A stretch of DNA of 64,000 nt from Macrostomum hystrix. Its lineage: Eukaryota; Platyhelminthes; Macrostomidae. The DNA lies in assembly GCA_950097015.1 (NCBI GenBank), contig CATNEN010000007.1:10541001-10605000 (forward strand), read 5' to 3'. Both the position numbers and the translations under genes were made by a program. Under the pieces are notes generated by a model that worked only from the letters and a program-made list of their open reading frames with translations, was not told where the DNA came from and made no database searches. This document shows positions 35,801 through 47,200 of the stretch, piece by piece. The number at the start of each line of letters is the position of its first letter. Within the stretch, counting starts at the first letter, position 1.

Positions 35801-36160
35801 CAATGCTGAGCCAAGGTAACTATCAATGCTGACCCTAGGTAACTATCAATGCTGAGCCTAGATGTCTATAAAAATGTTAAGCCTAGATATGCATCGATTC
35901 TGACCCTTGGAATCTATCAATTCTGAGGTTGGATAACTATGAAAGCTGAGCTTGGATAACTATCAATTCTGAGCTTGGATATCTATCAATTCTGGGCCTA
36001 GATATCTATCAATGCTGAGACTGGATAACTATCAAAGCTGAGCCTAGGTATCTATAAAAATGTTGAGCCTAGATATGTATTGATTTTGAGCCTAGGAATC
36101 TATCAATTCTGAGCATAGACATCTATCCCATCTGAGCCTAGATTTCTATCGATTCTGAGC
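20857..36160. repeat. Giant 23-bp minisatellite, about 660 copies
   Basis: The monomer contains GCCTAGGTAACTATCAATG followed by CTGA, 23 bp in all. Three positions vary repeatedly: GCTGAGCC, GCTGACCC or ACTGAGCC, and CTAGGTAAC or CTGGATAAC. The core (about 20985-35855) is almost free of length changes; one 5-bp loss occurs near 24803. Degenerate monomers flank it on both sides. There is no open frame and no interspersed unique spacer, so it is neither coding nor a CRISPR array. It is not a telomeric motif. Confidence 0.97.
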
Positions 36161-36568
36161 TTTGATTTGTATTTATGCTATCTGGCTGTGTGATTGTTGT
36201 GCCTGGAAAACGGTTCAAATTCCTGGAATTCGCTTCGCTTCGCTTCGCTTTGCTCTGCTAGGAAAAATTAGTTACTTGCTGCCAAAAAAGGCCGATCACT
36301 TGGATCATTTTAGTTCTCAGCTGAAGCCTTTTGGAGTATGCTGTGAATTGGCTATATTGGTTGAAAAAAATGTTAAATGAAAAAAAAATATCTCTGTGCC
36401 GAACAGATAACAGAAGCCAGCTCAGCCTGTGCACATTGGGCAGTAATTATCTCGCCATTGGGGTTGACACAGCTATGCACATTTGGGTGAGAAATTTCTT
36501 ATCAGTACGCTCGCCTACTAAAACTGGCTCTGATGCAATCATTAAAATTGGCACTGGAGCCTCACTGT
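36161..36568. other. Gene-free spacer with CGCTT pentamer run
   Basis: Unique sequence between the giant array and SINE A. A short (CGCTT)n run lies near 36229-36260. Left target duplication of SINE A (CCTCACTGT) at 36560-36568. Confidence 0.6.
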
Positions 36569-36860
36569 TTTTTTTTATTACACCTGCCCCAATTGGGTCA
36601 GGTGTGCAGCCGACAGCACAGCCGCAGCTAATGCGCGGCGCATCTGAAGGCTGCGTACAGCTGTTCAGTCCATGGACTGGGGGACGCCACACCCACCTTC
36701 AATTATCCCAGCTGATGCTGGTACCCATTTAACAGCTGGGTGAACTGAAGCAATGCAGAGTTAAGTGTCTTGCTAAAGGACACAAATTGCTTAGTGGAGT
36801 CGGGAATCGAACCCCCGACCTTCAAGTCGTGAGTCCGACGCCCTAACCACTAGGCTACAA
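36569..36860 (-). mobile_element. Complete tRNA-derived SINE (family A)
   Basis: Flanked by a 9-bp target duplication CCTCACTGT at 36560-36568 and 36861-36869. On the minus strand the head reads TTGTAGCCTAGTGGTTAGGG (A box) and later GGGTTCGATTCCC (B box), i.e. a tRNA-derived RNA polymerase III promoter. The body includes TTCAGTTCACCCAGCTGT and AAATGGGTACC, which recalls a conserved central domain shared by widespread invertebrate SINEs (possibly the Meta-SINE type; from memory, unverified). The element ends in a run of about eight A. At 292 bp it looks full length. Confidence 0.88.
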
Positions 36861-36949
36861 CCTCACTGTGCACAAGCTGAAAACAAGAATGCATTAGAAA
36901 GGCCTATTTAAAACAGTTTTTCGAATATTTAATCCCCTTGCAAATTAAA

Positions 36950-37299
36950 TATCTCATGCTGCTCACCATTGATATCTCATGCTGCTCACCATTGATATCT
37001 CATGCTGCTCACCATTGATATCTCATGCTGCTCACCATTGATATCTCATGCTGCTCACCATTGGTATCTCATGCTGCTCACCATTGATATCTCATGCTGC
37101 TCACCATTGGTATCTCATGCTGCTCACCATTGGTATCTCATGCTGCTCACCATTGGTATCTCATGCTGCTCACCATTGATATCTCATGCTGCTCACCATT
37201 GGTATCTCATGCTGCTCACCATTGGTATCTCATGCTGCTCACCATTGGTATCTCATTCTGCTCACCATTGATATCTCATTCTGCTCACCATTGGTATCT
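36950..37299. repeat. 23-bp minisatellite related to the 19-kb array
   Basis: About 15 copies of ATCTCATGCTGCTCACCATT plus GAT or GGT. CACCATTGATATCTCATGCT here aligns with CACCCTTGATAATTCATGCT in the 19089-20285 array, so the two arrays share an ancestor. Confidence 0.92.
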
Positions 37300-37311
37300 A
37301 GCGCTATATTT

Positions 37312-37672
37312 TTAAGTTTCATGTTTTCCTTCGAATTATCATGCTTTTAATGCATTTGTGCATTATTTTGAAAAAATAATGATGGCTTCCCTGCTTCGCT
37401 TTGAATCTAATGACGATTGCAGCAATGCTCAAAGCACTTTTCTTAAGTAAAAAAATGCTAAAAGCCACGTGTGCTCGAACAGTTTTCATTGAGTTTTGAA
37501 TCTAATAACGCGTGAAAAATTGTTGAAAGAAAAAATTAAATACGCTTTTAGCTATGCTCAACATATTTCTTTCATTCTGAATCTGATAAAACGTGCAGCA
37601 ATGCTGAAAATCCTTCCTTTGTCTTATTATCGAACAACACTTGCTGCTACACCCGAAAAAATCGTATATCTT
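37312..37672. repeat. Dispersed direct repeat, copy B
   Basis: Matches copy A (20297-20815) in the same orientation, including TTTCATGTTTTCCTTC and TCTAATGACGATTGCAGCAA. It lacks the internal duplication of copy A. Confidence 0.85.
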
Positions 37673-38287
37673 TTCTCACAGCGAGAAGAGTAATAAAAAA
37701 GCAAACAAATATTTGCTTTAACAATAGCTAAGCGCTTACTAGCTATTTATACTCGAACCCAAAAACACCCTATAAAAAGACTAATGAACAGGAACCTACG
37801 TTTTTTACTCCTGATGATAGAAGACTAGGAAAAAAGAAGCAGTAACAAAACTGATGCTGAAATTCGACCGGCATTCTACAAAAGCATGAAAGTACTTTAC
37901 TTCGGAGCTAGATGAAAAGAAAGCGGCACAATGATCGAAGTCGAGACAAGGTTTGACAACAGACAGGCTGCAGTTTTATGGATAGAAAGGAGGAGGAGAG
38001 GTCTCGCTAGCGTTGAGCATCATAAAAGCCCAACATTGAAATCTGCTATGTGCGTTTTACGTATTCCAACCAAATCACTCAATCAGCCAAGAGACAAATT
38101 TATAAACGCACGTACGGGTGCTAACAGCAGTGACGCAATCCCATTCAATTGAGAGAATCGGCCCTGTGTGCTACGAGTACTAACGCACGCGCGGGCAGTG
38201 TTGGGCCCGATTCAAGCAATGAAAAAATAAACTTTTAAAAAGTATTGCAGAAAATGACAGCTTTTTCGAATATTTAATGCCTTTAGA
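37673..38287. other. Gene-free AT-rich spacer
   Basis: Only short spurious frames. No repeat or RNA gene recognised. Confidence 0.5.
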
Positions 38288-38563
38288 GTGAAGCGGAGAG
38301 AAGGCTTGGGGGCTTGTCGTGCATTTTACGTCCCTGAGGGCCAACATCCAAGGCGCAGTGAAAGTGTACACTGACTGACGATGAGAAAGTCAGGGCAGAT
38401 GTACACACCTGTGTGATGGTGTGCATGTGTACGGTATCTGTGTGCGTGTGTGCTCAGTAGTCAGCGAAATGGGCAGAATTGCCTCCTCGCTGGCTGCGGG
38501 TCTAGTGTCACCAAAGGAGGTGCCATTGCCCGCAGCTCTTCTGCAATAATGAACATAATTATA
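38288..38563 (+). mobile_element. 5'-truncated SINE (family B), copy 1
   Basis: Same sequence as 51535-51893 read on the plus strand: GCGGAGAGAAGGCTTGGGGG, GCCAACATCCAAGG, GACGATGAGAAAGTCAG and the TAATGA-type AT-rich tail. The tRNA-like head is missing. Confidence 0.8.
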
Positions 38564-38577
38564 AGCCCAACTAACTA

Positions 38578-39800
38578 GGGTCTGACAGGTAAGTAGCTTT
38601 CAAACTTGAGGATCTGACAGGTAGGTAGCTTCCGAACTTGAGGATCTGAGAGGTAGGCAGCTTCCGAACTTGAGGATCTGAGAGGTAGGCAGCTTTCGAA
38701 CTTGAGGATCTGAGAGGTAGGCAGCTTTCGAACTTGAAGATCTGACAGGTTGGCAGCTTCCGAACTTGAGGATCTGACAGGTTGGCAGCTTCCGAACTTG
38801 AGGATCTGACAGGTAGGCAGCTTCCGAACTTGAGGATCTGACAGGTAGGCAGCTTCCGAACTTGAGGATCTGACAGGTAGGCAGCTTCCGAACTTGAGGA
38901 TCTGACAGGTAGGCAGCTTCCTAACTTGAGGATCTGACAGGTAGGCAGCTTCCGAACTTGAGGATCTGACAGGTAGGCAGCTTCCGAACTTGAGGATCTG
39001 ACAGGTTGGTAGCTTCCGAACTTGAGGATCTGACAGGTTGGTAGCTTCCGAACTTGAGGATCTGACAGGTAGGCAGCTTCCGAACTTGAGGATCTGACAG
39101 GTAGGCAGCTTCCGAACTTGAGGATCTGACAGGTAGGCAGCTTCCGAACTTGAGGATCTGACAGGTAGGCAGCTTCCGAACTTGAGGATCTGACAGGTTG
39201 GTAGCTTCCGAACTTGAGGATCTGACAGGTTGGTAGCTTCCGAACTTGAGGATCTGACAGGTTGGTAGCTTCCGAACTTGAGGATCTGACAGGTAGGCAG
39301 CTTCCGAACTTGAGGATCTGACAGGTAGGCAGCTTCCGAACTTGAGGATCTGACAGGTAGGCAGCTTCCGAACTTGAGGATCTGACAGGTAGGCAGCTTC
39401 CGAACTTGAGGATCTGACAGGTTGGTAGCTTCCGAACTTGAGGATCTGACAGGTTGGTAGCTTCCGAACTTGAGGATCTGACAGGTTGGTAGCTTCCGAA
39501 CTTGAGGATCTGACAGGTTGGTAGCTTCCGAACTTGAGGATCTGACAGGTTGGTAGCTTCCGAACTTGAGGATCTGACAGGTAGGCAGCTTCCGAACTTG
39601 AGGATCTGACAGGTTGGTAGCTTCCGAACTTGAGGATCTGACAGGTTGGTAGCTTCCGAACTTGAGGATCTGACAGGTAGGCAGCTTCCGAACTTGAGGA
39701 TCTGACAGGTTGGTAGCTTCCGAACTTGAGGATCTGACAGGTAGGCAGCTTCCGAACTTGAGGATCTGACAGGTAGGCAGATTTGGAACTTAAGGATTTG
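38578..39800. repeat. 32-bp minisatellite
   Basis: About 38 copies containing GGATCTGACAGGTAGGCAGC then TTCCGAACTTGA; AGGCAG or TGGTAG variants alternate in blocks. The minus strand is open for about 296 codons even though 32 is not a multiple of three, because no frame of the unit has a stop. Confidence 0.95.
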
Positions 39801-40620
39801 GCATTGTGCAAGTTTAAGATTCTGTTTTCGGAGTTAAAAGAAAATTAGAAATTAATCAAGTTGCTAGTCAGCCACTAAAGCACAATGTAATGTGTTAGTA
39901 ACAAAAGCTGCGGTTGGCAGGTGTCTCACAAATCCACGAGTTAAATTTATGATGCACATTTATTTAACAATGCGGGCAAATGAAGGTCGCACCAAAAAGC
40001 ACAAGTTTGAGTCAGAGCAAGTTTGAGTTTGGCTGTCCCGAAAGTAGACTAAGCAGATAGGAAATTCTAGCTTGAATAACGAGACAGAAAGCTTCCGGAT
40101 TGTGTAACATATTTGCAAAACAAAATGATTGTTGCATTAGAAAGCTCAATATTTCAGTTGAAGCTTTTACGTCAACCTGTTTTACCTAGTGAGCTGAGCT
40201 AAAATAGAATTTAAGGAAGACGAAAATTCCAGTGTATTTTCGGGACAGCCAGTCAGCCCATACTGTCAGTTTACACAACTGCGCACAAGGGGAGCCAAAT
40301 TTCAGAGCGATAACACAGAAAACAGAGAAACACAGACAAAGCTTGGGCAGTTCGCAACGCGGCCTGACGCGCTGCTTGCGGGTGAGTTCACCGACGGCTT
40401 CTTATTGATGCAAAAATCTAAAATTAGAAAATAACAGGCTTGGTTCGCGGCAAGGATCAGCAGGTCAGCATGCGGACTTTCAGTTTACTCATTAGAGTCA
40501 GGTGACAGATTTCAGAGTTTCCATCAAGCGGAATCCCCACAATATGATTTCTAGAGTGGGAGATCTAAAAAATAGAATTTTCCCTGTGGAAAATCCGCAG
40601 CTTTATGATTTTCCTAGTTG
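39801..40620. other. Gene-free unique sequence
   Basis: About 820 bases with no supported gene. Two nearby phrases, ACAAGTTTGAGTCAGAGCAAG and a second AGTTTGAGTTTGG, are only local similarity. Confidence 0.5.
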
Positions 40621-40627
40621 AGAAACC

Positions 40628-41010
40628 ATGATTTGAGGTCTTCCACCAATGTAAATCCCTGGCTTAAGGATTTTCACAATGGTGAATCCCTGGCTTAAGG
40701 ATTTTCACAATGGTGAATCCCTGGCTTAAGGATTTTCACAATGGTGAATCCCTGGTTTCAGGATTTTCACAATGGTGAATCCCTGGCTTAAGGATTTTCA
40801 CAATGGTGAATCCCTGGCTTAAGGATTTTCACAATGGTGAGACCCTGGTTTAATGATTTCCTCAATGGTGAATCCCTGGCTTAAGGATTTTCACAATGGT
40901 GAATCCCTGGCTTAAGGATTTTCACAATGGTGAATCCCTGGCTTAAGGATTTCCACAATGGGAATCCCCGGTTTAAGGATTTCTTCAGTGGTGAATCCAC
41001 CCAGTTGAGG
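40628..41010. repeat. 31-bp minisatellite
   Basis: About 12 copies around TTAAGGATTTTCACAATGGT then GAATCCCTGGC. Outer copies are degenerate. Confidence 0.9.
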
Positions 41011-41203
41011 ATTTCCAATGTGGGGTGTCCGCCGCGTTTGGAAATTCCACATTCGGGATATCTGTCAATCAGGGCTCAACACGGACGAGAACCTTGAGGG
41101 ATTTCCACGGATAGTAATCCTTAAGATTAGTGATCTCTGACTCGAGCTAACAAAATGTCTAATAGACTGAGTCCGACGGCGATGATGCTCTCAACAATCC
41201 AGC
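41011..41203 (-). other. 3' flank of the SHIP gene
   Basis: Should hold the 3' UTR. I see no AATAAA or ATTAAA hexamer on the minus strand within this stretch, so the poly(A) site is not assigned; the 31-bp minisatellite begins within about 200 bp of the stop. Confidence 0.4.
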
Positions 41204-44200
41204 TCAGCCGGTGGCGGGCAGGCAGGTGTAGCTGGCCAGACGCTCCCGGTGCGCCCGATCCTGCACCCCGATGCGCAGCAGGTCCGCGTCTGTCAGGCCC
41301 TGCGCCTGCGAAACCGTGGCGATCCCGGCGGCGTGGAACAGCTGCGTGTACTGGCCCAGCTGCAGGCAGGCCAGCCACTCCGCCAGCGTTGCCGGCCGCG
41401 ACAGCGTCTCGTACTCGATTGGCAGCGAGGCTGGCGCTGCAGAGCTCCGCTCCAAGCTGGCGCTGGCGTTGGCGGCGGCGCCCACGCTCAGCTGACGTCG
41501 TGGAACCTGCGGGCTGCTGCCGGCGCTGCCGCTGCCACCGCTGCTGCCGCCGCTGCGCTGCGAGTGGCTGCTCAGGGTGCGGCCGCGGCGCTTCGGCGGA
41601 AGAGGCGGCGGCGCTGGACCCGGCGCGGAGCCCGCATCGCCAGGAGCCGAGGAGCGGATGGCGGAGGGCTTGACAACCTGGCTGCTAGTTATCTTCTTTG
41701 GGTAAAGGTAGAGGTCACCCCCGCTGCGGCTCGGATGCGATCCTGCGCCGGCGGCGGTGGCACCTCCAGCGGATGCGGCGGACAGCGGAGTGTCGCGGGT
41801 GACGGTCGACGCGCTGTCCGTCGATGAGGTTGAGGACGAAGACGACAGGGAGCGGTCGTCGCTGCCAGCCGAAGCGGAGGCCGCCCCGGCAACAGGCGGA
41901 TCCTCGTCACCCTCATCGTCGTCTTCAGCGATTGCGCCACCACCGCCAATGAGTCCACCTTGTTCGCTTGGTCGCAGCGTGTCAGTATCCATGGCAACAA
42001 GCTCGTAGGTGCGCGTTTTTGAGCGCCGCCTGGCCAGGGAGCTGCGCCATTGGTCGGTGCTGCCGGTGATGTTGCAGTGGGACAGCAGGCAGCCGCGCTC
42101 CTCGCCATACAGCGTCAGATGGACGTCAACGGCCTGCGGCATGTCGGAGATGAGCGGCCGCAGCGACACAATGCAGGCGCCGCAGGTTTCGTCAGTGTCC
42201 ATGTTGCGCACCCGAACCAGCAGGTGGGCGTCCTCCAGGTACTCCGGATCCTCCGTGCTGAGCTCCAGCGGCGGCAGAACATTCTGCCACACCGGGCAGA
42301 TGTAGGAGTCCGGGGCGCCCTTCCAGCAGCCGGTGCGCTCGAGGTCCTCGCTGGGCAGGAAGTGGGTGTTGGGCGCAGAGTCGAATCGGCCGCCGATGCA
42401 GGGCCCGTAGAAGTTCAGCTGGTAGCTGTGCCGGGCTGAGGCGCCGCGCAGCTTGGCGGTCACGAACTCGAATCGCAGCCCGTTGCTGCTGTGCAGGCCG
42501 GCCGCGGCCACCGGGTTCTTTGGCGCGTACTCGCACACCACCCCGATGTGGAAGGATGCGAACACCGGCTTGTGGTCGGAGACGTCCTGGTCCATCTGGC
42601 AGCCGTAGGAGGTGCACTGAATGTACAGGTGCGGCCGGCTGCAGATGAGGACGCGGTCGGACCAGGAGGGCAGGTGGACGCGCTGGTTGGCCGGGCCGCG
42701 GGGCACGCAGGCGGCCCACTGGTCCCGCTTGTGCTTCTCATAGCGGTAGGTGGGCGGGAACAGAATCTCCTCCTCGGCTGCGGGGCAGGGTGGGCGGGGT
42801 AAGAATCTCTGTGCTCACCTGCCTGCAGCTCAAACTTTTCTCACAGCTTCGGAGAGAAGGGAGATAGATGCAAGCAGTGAGAGAAGGGAGGGAGATGTAG
42901 GCAGTGAGAGATGGGAAGGAGATGCAGGCAGTGAGAGAAGGGAGGGAGATGTAGGCAGTGAGAGATGGGAAGGAGATGCAGGCAGTGAGAGGAGGGAGGG
43001 AGATGCAGGCAGTGAGAGGAGGGAGGGAGATGCAGGCAGTGAGAGGAGGGAGGGAGATGCAGGCAGTGAGAGATAGGTAGGAGATGTAGGCAGTGAGAGA
43101 TAGGTAGGAGATGTAGGCAGTGAGAGATAGGTAGGAGATGTAGGCAGTGAGAGATAGGTAGGAGATGTAGGCAGTGAGAAATAGGTAGGAGATGTAGGCA
43201 GTGAGAGATAGGTAGGAGATGTAGGCAGTGAGAGAGATAGTAGCAGTGGTAGCAGTAGGTAGGAGATGTAGGCAGTGAGAGAGATAGTAGCAGTGGTAGC
43301 AGTAGGTAGGAGATGTAGGCAGTGAGAGAGATAGTAGCAGTGGTAGCAGTAGGTAGGAGATGCAGGCAGTGAGAGAGATAGTAGCAGTGGTAGCAGTAGG
43401 TAGGAGATGCAGGCAGTGAGAGATAGGTAGGAGATGTAGGCAGTGAGAGCCTAGCCAAAGGTTTCTCTTGCTATCCCTCGCACTGCAGTCGCCGCTGGTT
43501 CTCACCGAACTGCTGGAAGGCCTCCCTGGACTTCCTGGCCGTGCTCAGCTGGTCTCGGCTGAGCAGGGCTCCGAAGCTGCGCAGGCGAAGCTTCTGCTCT
43601 ATGCTGCCCAGGTCGCCCTCCAGTCGGCAGCTGAAGTCGCCCATCCAGATCACGTGATCGAACTCGTGCGTCACATCGCAGTCGGGCAGGGCCCGGTCGC
43701 CCAGGTTGAGACCCTTCAGCATCTCCCTGAGCAGCGGGTCGCGCCTGCCAGGATCAGGGGATCGGGGAAGGAGGCTTAGGGGCTGCAGTTGAACCTGCCT
43801 GAAGCCTACGAGATTGCCATCTCCAAGAGAGAGCCCCGAATGCCAGCCAACATGCCGGATCTGAACCAAAATCACAACAAGCAGCAGCAGCAGCAGCAGA
43901 AGCAGCCTAAAAACTGAGTTTTCTGCCTGCCCAGAATTATCGAGCAGTGCTCACAGTTTGCGACCTATCAATAGCTCAATTAATTACAGCGCGGCCGGGC
44001 CCCACCTGCAATCGCTATCAGCACAATGAGCCAGCCGTCACTGATGTTTGCCGATCGCTTGTTCCACAACCCCAGCTGGAGTGGATGGCAAACTTGAGGA
44101 CCAGATCGAGAGCTGGGAGTCTATAGAAATCCCAAATCCCCATTTAAGACTTGACGCACCGCAAAGCAGCAAAAGGTCACTTGTGACCAGTTTAACCTGT

Positions 44201-47200
44201 GCCAGGTTTTAATATACAAGGAGTACAAATGACAAACGAAATGGCCAGTCAGCAGTAGAGAATGAAGTGTGCGCTTTTGAAAGCATGTTCGCGGAGGCAC
44301 CTTAAGGGACAAGATAGGGTATTGCTAGGCAGTCGATGGAATTCGCTTACCACTCTTTCCCCCTACCCAGACCTGGCATTCCTTCCTGTCCAAATCCGTG
44401 GGGTCATTGGGAGTTGAACAGCTCGAATTGACGGCAATTCGGATGAAGAGAATCGGGGGCTTGGCCAATTCAAGTGGGCTGGTGGCCATAAATTCTGTGT
44501 CATTCCTTCTACCCATTGTGTAGCGAGACTTGGAATAACATGTCGATTCCGCGACTGCTACTGCCAGTAGAGGCTCGCGCATGCGCTGGAGATTGGCAAC
44601 AAGCGGGACAGGGGAGAGAGGAAGGCGATGCAGTGCGGAGTGCGGTCGCAGCTGCAGCCGCTAGCCCTGGTCGTGTTGGAGCCAAGGAGCCCAAGACTGG
44701 CAGCAGCCGGCAGAGGTCAGGATGGGAGGCAGCTAGCCAATGCTGAGGCTCAGCGCATCTTCCCAGAATGGGTGGAATGGGGAGATTTCGCGCAGTTTAT
44801 CGACCCACCGTTCGGCCTGGCCCGCTGCAGACGAGCGCGGGGGAGGGAGCCGAACTCTCCGTCAGGCTGGGGAGGCTGGGAAATGCCGGATTTGCAAGCA
44901 CAAACACATAATAAGCGGACCCGGCAGGTAATCCTTGGCGCCGACGCTCCAAGCCAGCAAGCCAGACAGACTTCCCAGCCACCCACCCCACAGCTTCCCA
45001 TTCAGCAGCGATGCCGGTAGGACAGTCAGAGACGTTACTGATGGAGCAGCAGCAGCAGCAGCCGTTCTACCCGCAGCAGAACGGATTCGCTGATATGGAC
45101 GCTGCAACGGCCGCGGCGGCTGCGGCCGCAGCTGCTGCGGCGGCTGTTGAACCTGCTGGCGAGGCGCCCCGCTTCGTGAAGCAGCCAGAGCCGGCGCTGC
45201 GGGTGGACGAGGGTGACTACGCGCACATGGAGTGCCGCGTCTCACCGGCCGAAGACGGCTCCATCCAGGCGGAGTGGTTCAAGGATGGCCGGCCGCTCAC
45301 AGCCGGTGCGGGGGGCGGGAGGGTCCAGGCGCTGGTCTACTGTACTTTTTGCTCTCTTCTCATCCGTAAAATAAAATCTTTGATTTTCAGGCTCGCGCTT
45401 TTACAGCAGCTACGACCGCGGCTGCGTGCTGCTGGACATTCTGTACACCCACCCGGAGGACAGCGGCCAGTACGTATGCGTGGCCCGCAACCGCTGGGGC
45501 GCCGACCAGACTCAGCCGCTGCAGCTCACGTGAGTAGCCCGCCAGGATTAAGCGAACCTCAGTAGGCCTGTCAGCACCTGAATTCCCTGAATCTCCCAGT
45601 CCCTCTTGAACATCCAGGGTCGTGCCGGAGGACGCCCCGCCTGTCGAGCAGATCAACCATGCCGCAGTAGCGGAGCTGGACCAGCAGCTGCAGGCGGCCA
45701 ACCGGCAGCCGAAGCACGGAGGCAGCGACGCCGGAGCCCCACAGGCTCCACCGCAGTTTGTCCGCGCACCGGCCAGCATATCCGTGCAGGAGGGCCAGTC
45801 GGCCCACTTCGAGACCAGCCTGACGCCGAGCTCGGATTCCACCATGCAGGCGGAGTGGCTGAAAGACGGCGTCCCGGTGGTCCTGGGCTCCCGGGTGCAA
45901 GCTCTGTTCGAGCGGGGCTATGCGGCCCTGGAAATCCTGTACTGCCGGCCGGATGACAGCGGTCGCTACACCTGCGTGGCCACAAACCGGCTGGGGCGGG
46001 CCGAGTCAACCGCCGCCGAGCTCAGGTAACTCGACACTCAACGACACACTGCATAGCAACTGTTTCTATGCACACCAAGTCATAACGAACCAACTGCTCA
46101 CGCCTGCAACAAATATTTCAGCTGCGCCGGGTCCGCCGGAGTGGTCACGACTTCCACCCTGTCCGAGGCCTCCGTGTTGAACATCCGCCGTCTTGAGGAA
46201 TTCGGAGAGGAGTTCAGACCGTAAGTTCGGGTAGAAAACTCAATTCACTCTACTATTAGTAGAAAGCCTGTAGAAAATGTCACATTGCGCTTCTAGGATG
46301 AGCGAGCAGCCGCAGGCGCAGGAGGCGCCAAAGTTTCTGTCTGCGGTGAACCCGCCCCAGCTGGAGGTAAAGGAGAATTCGCCGGCCACCTTCGAGGTTC
46401 AGGTGGCCCCTGGCAGCGGCAACCGACTGGAGCTGGCCTGGTTCAAGGACGGCCAGCAGTTGCAGACGGGCTCCCGCATCAACAGCCGGCTGGAGATGGG
46501 CGTGGCCACCTTGGACATCTACTACACCTACGCCGAGGACTCCGGCTCCTACTGCGCGGTGGTGTCCAGCGAGTTCGGCCAGGACCAATCGGCTCCGGTC
46601 CAGCTGACCTGCCTGCCAGAAAATGGCGTTGTGACGGCCTCCCAGCTGCCTGGCGACGCCGAGCAGAGCATTCGCAACCTGATGATGCTGGAGGAGGAGT
46701 TGGGCCGGGCTCGTGAATCGGGCGCGCCGGCCGCCGCCGAAGCGACCGGGGCGCCGCAGGTGGTTCGCCCGCTGGCCCCTCTGCCTGAGGTGAAGGAGAA
46801 TGACCAGGTGTACATGGACATTCAGGTGGAGCCTGCAGCCGACGGCAACATCCGCGTGGACTGGTTCCGCAACGGCCAGCCGCTAAACTTCGGCTCCCGG
46901 ATGCGCATGGAATATGAGAAAGGCGTGGCCTCGCTGCAGCTGCTCTACTGCTACCCGGAGGACAGCGGCGAGTACTGGGCCATCGTCAGCAACAAGGCCG
47001 GCTCCGTGGAGAGCAACCGCGTCGGTCTGATCTGCCAGGCCAGCGACGCCGTGGTGACGCAGTCTCAGCTGCCTGGCGACTCGCAGGGCTACAAGCGTCT
47101 GGAGGAGATGGAGCGCGAGTGGCGCGAGTGAGCAGTCACGGTTGCGGGGGAGGGTCCAAGGCTGGAGCTGCTCAACCTACTCGTCATCTGTCTGGTAAAT

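Noticed and set aside
20857-36160. CRISPR array
   Set aside because: Repeats are directly adjacent with no unique spacers, and the context is eukaryotic.
20857-36160. Telomeric repeat
   Set aside because: The 23-bp monomer with CCTAGG and GGTAAC does not contain TTAGGG-type tandem hexamers.
36797-36860. Functional tRNA gene on the minus strand
   Set aside because: A and B boxes are present, but the sequence continues into a SINE body with an A tail and target duplication, and a full cloverleaf with acceptor stem is not formed.
38360-38385. Second hammerhead (CTGACGATGAGAAAGTC in SINE B)
   Set aside because: CUGANGA and GAAA are only three bases apart, leaving no stem II.
38921-39811. 296-codon minus ORF over the 32-bp array
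   Set aside because: Reads the repeat in successive frames; no signal, domain or flanking coding sequence.
42738-43505. 255-codon minus ORF (HCLHLLPISHCLH repeats)
   Set aside because: Minisatellite within SHIP intron 10. The real exons on either side end at clear donor (43505) and acceptor (42778) sites.
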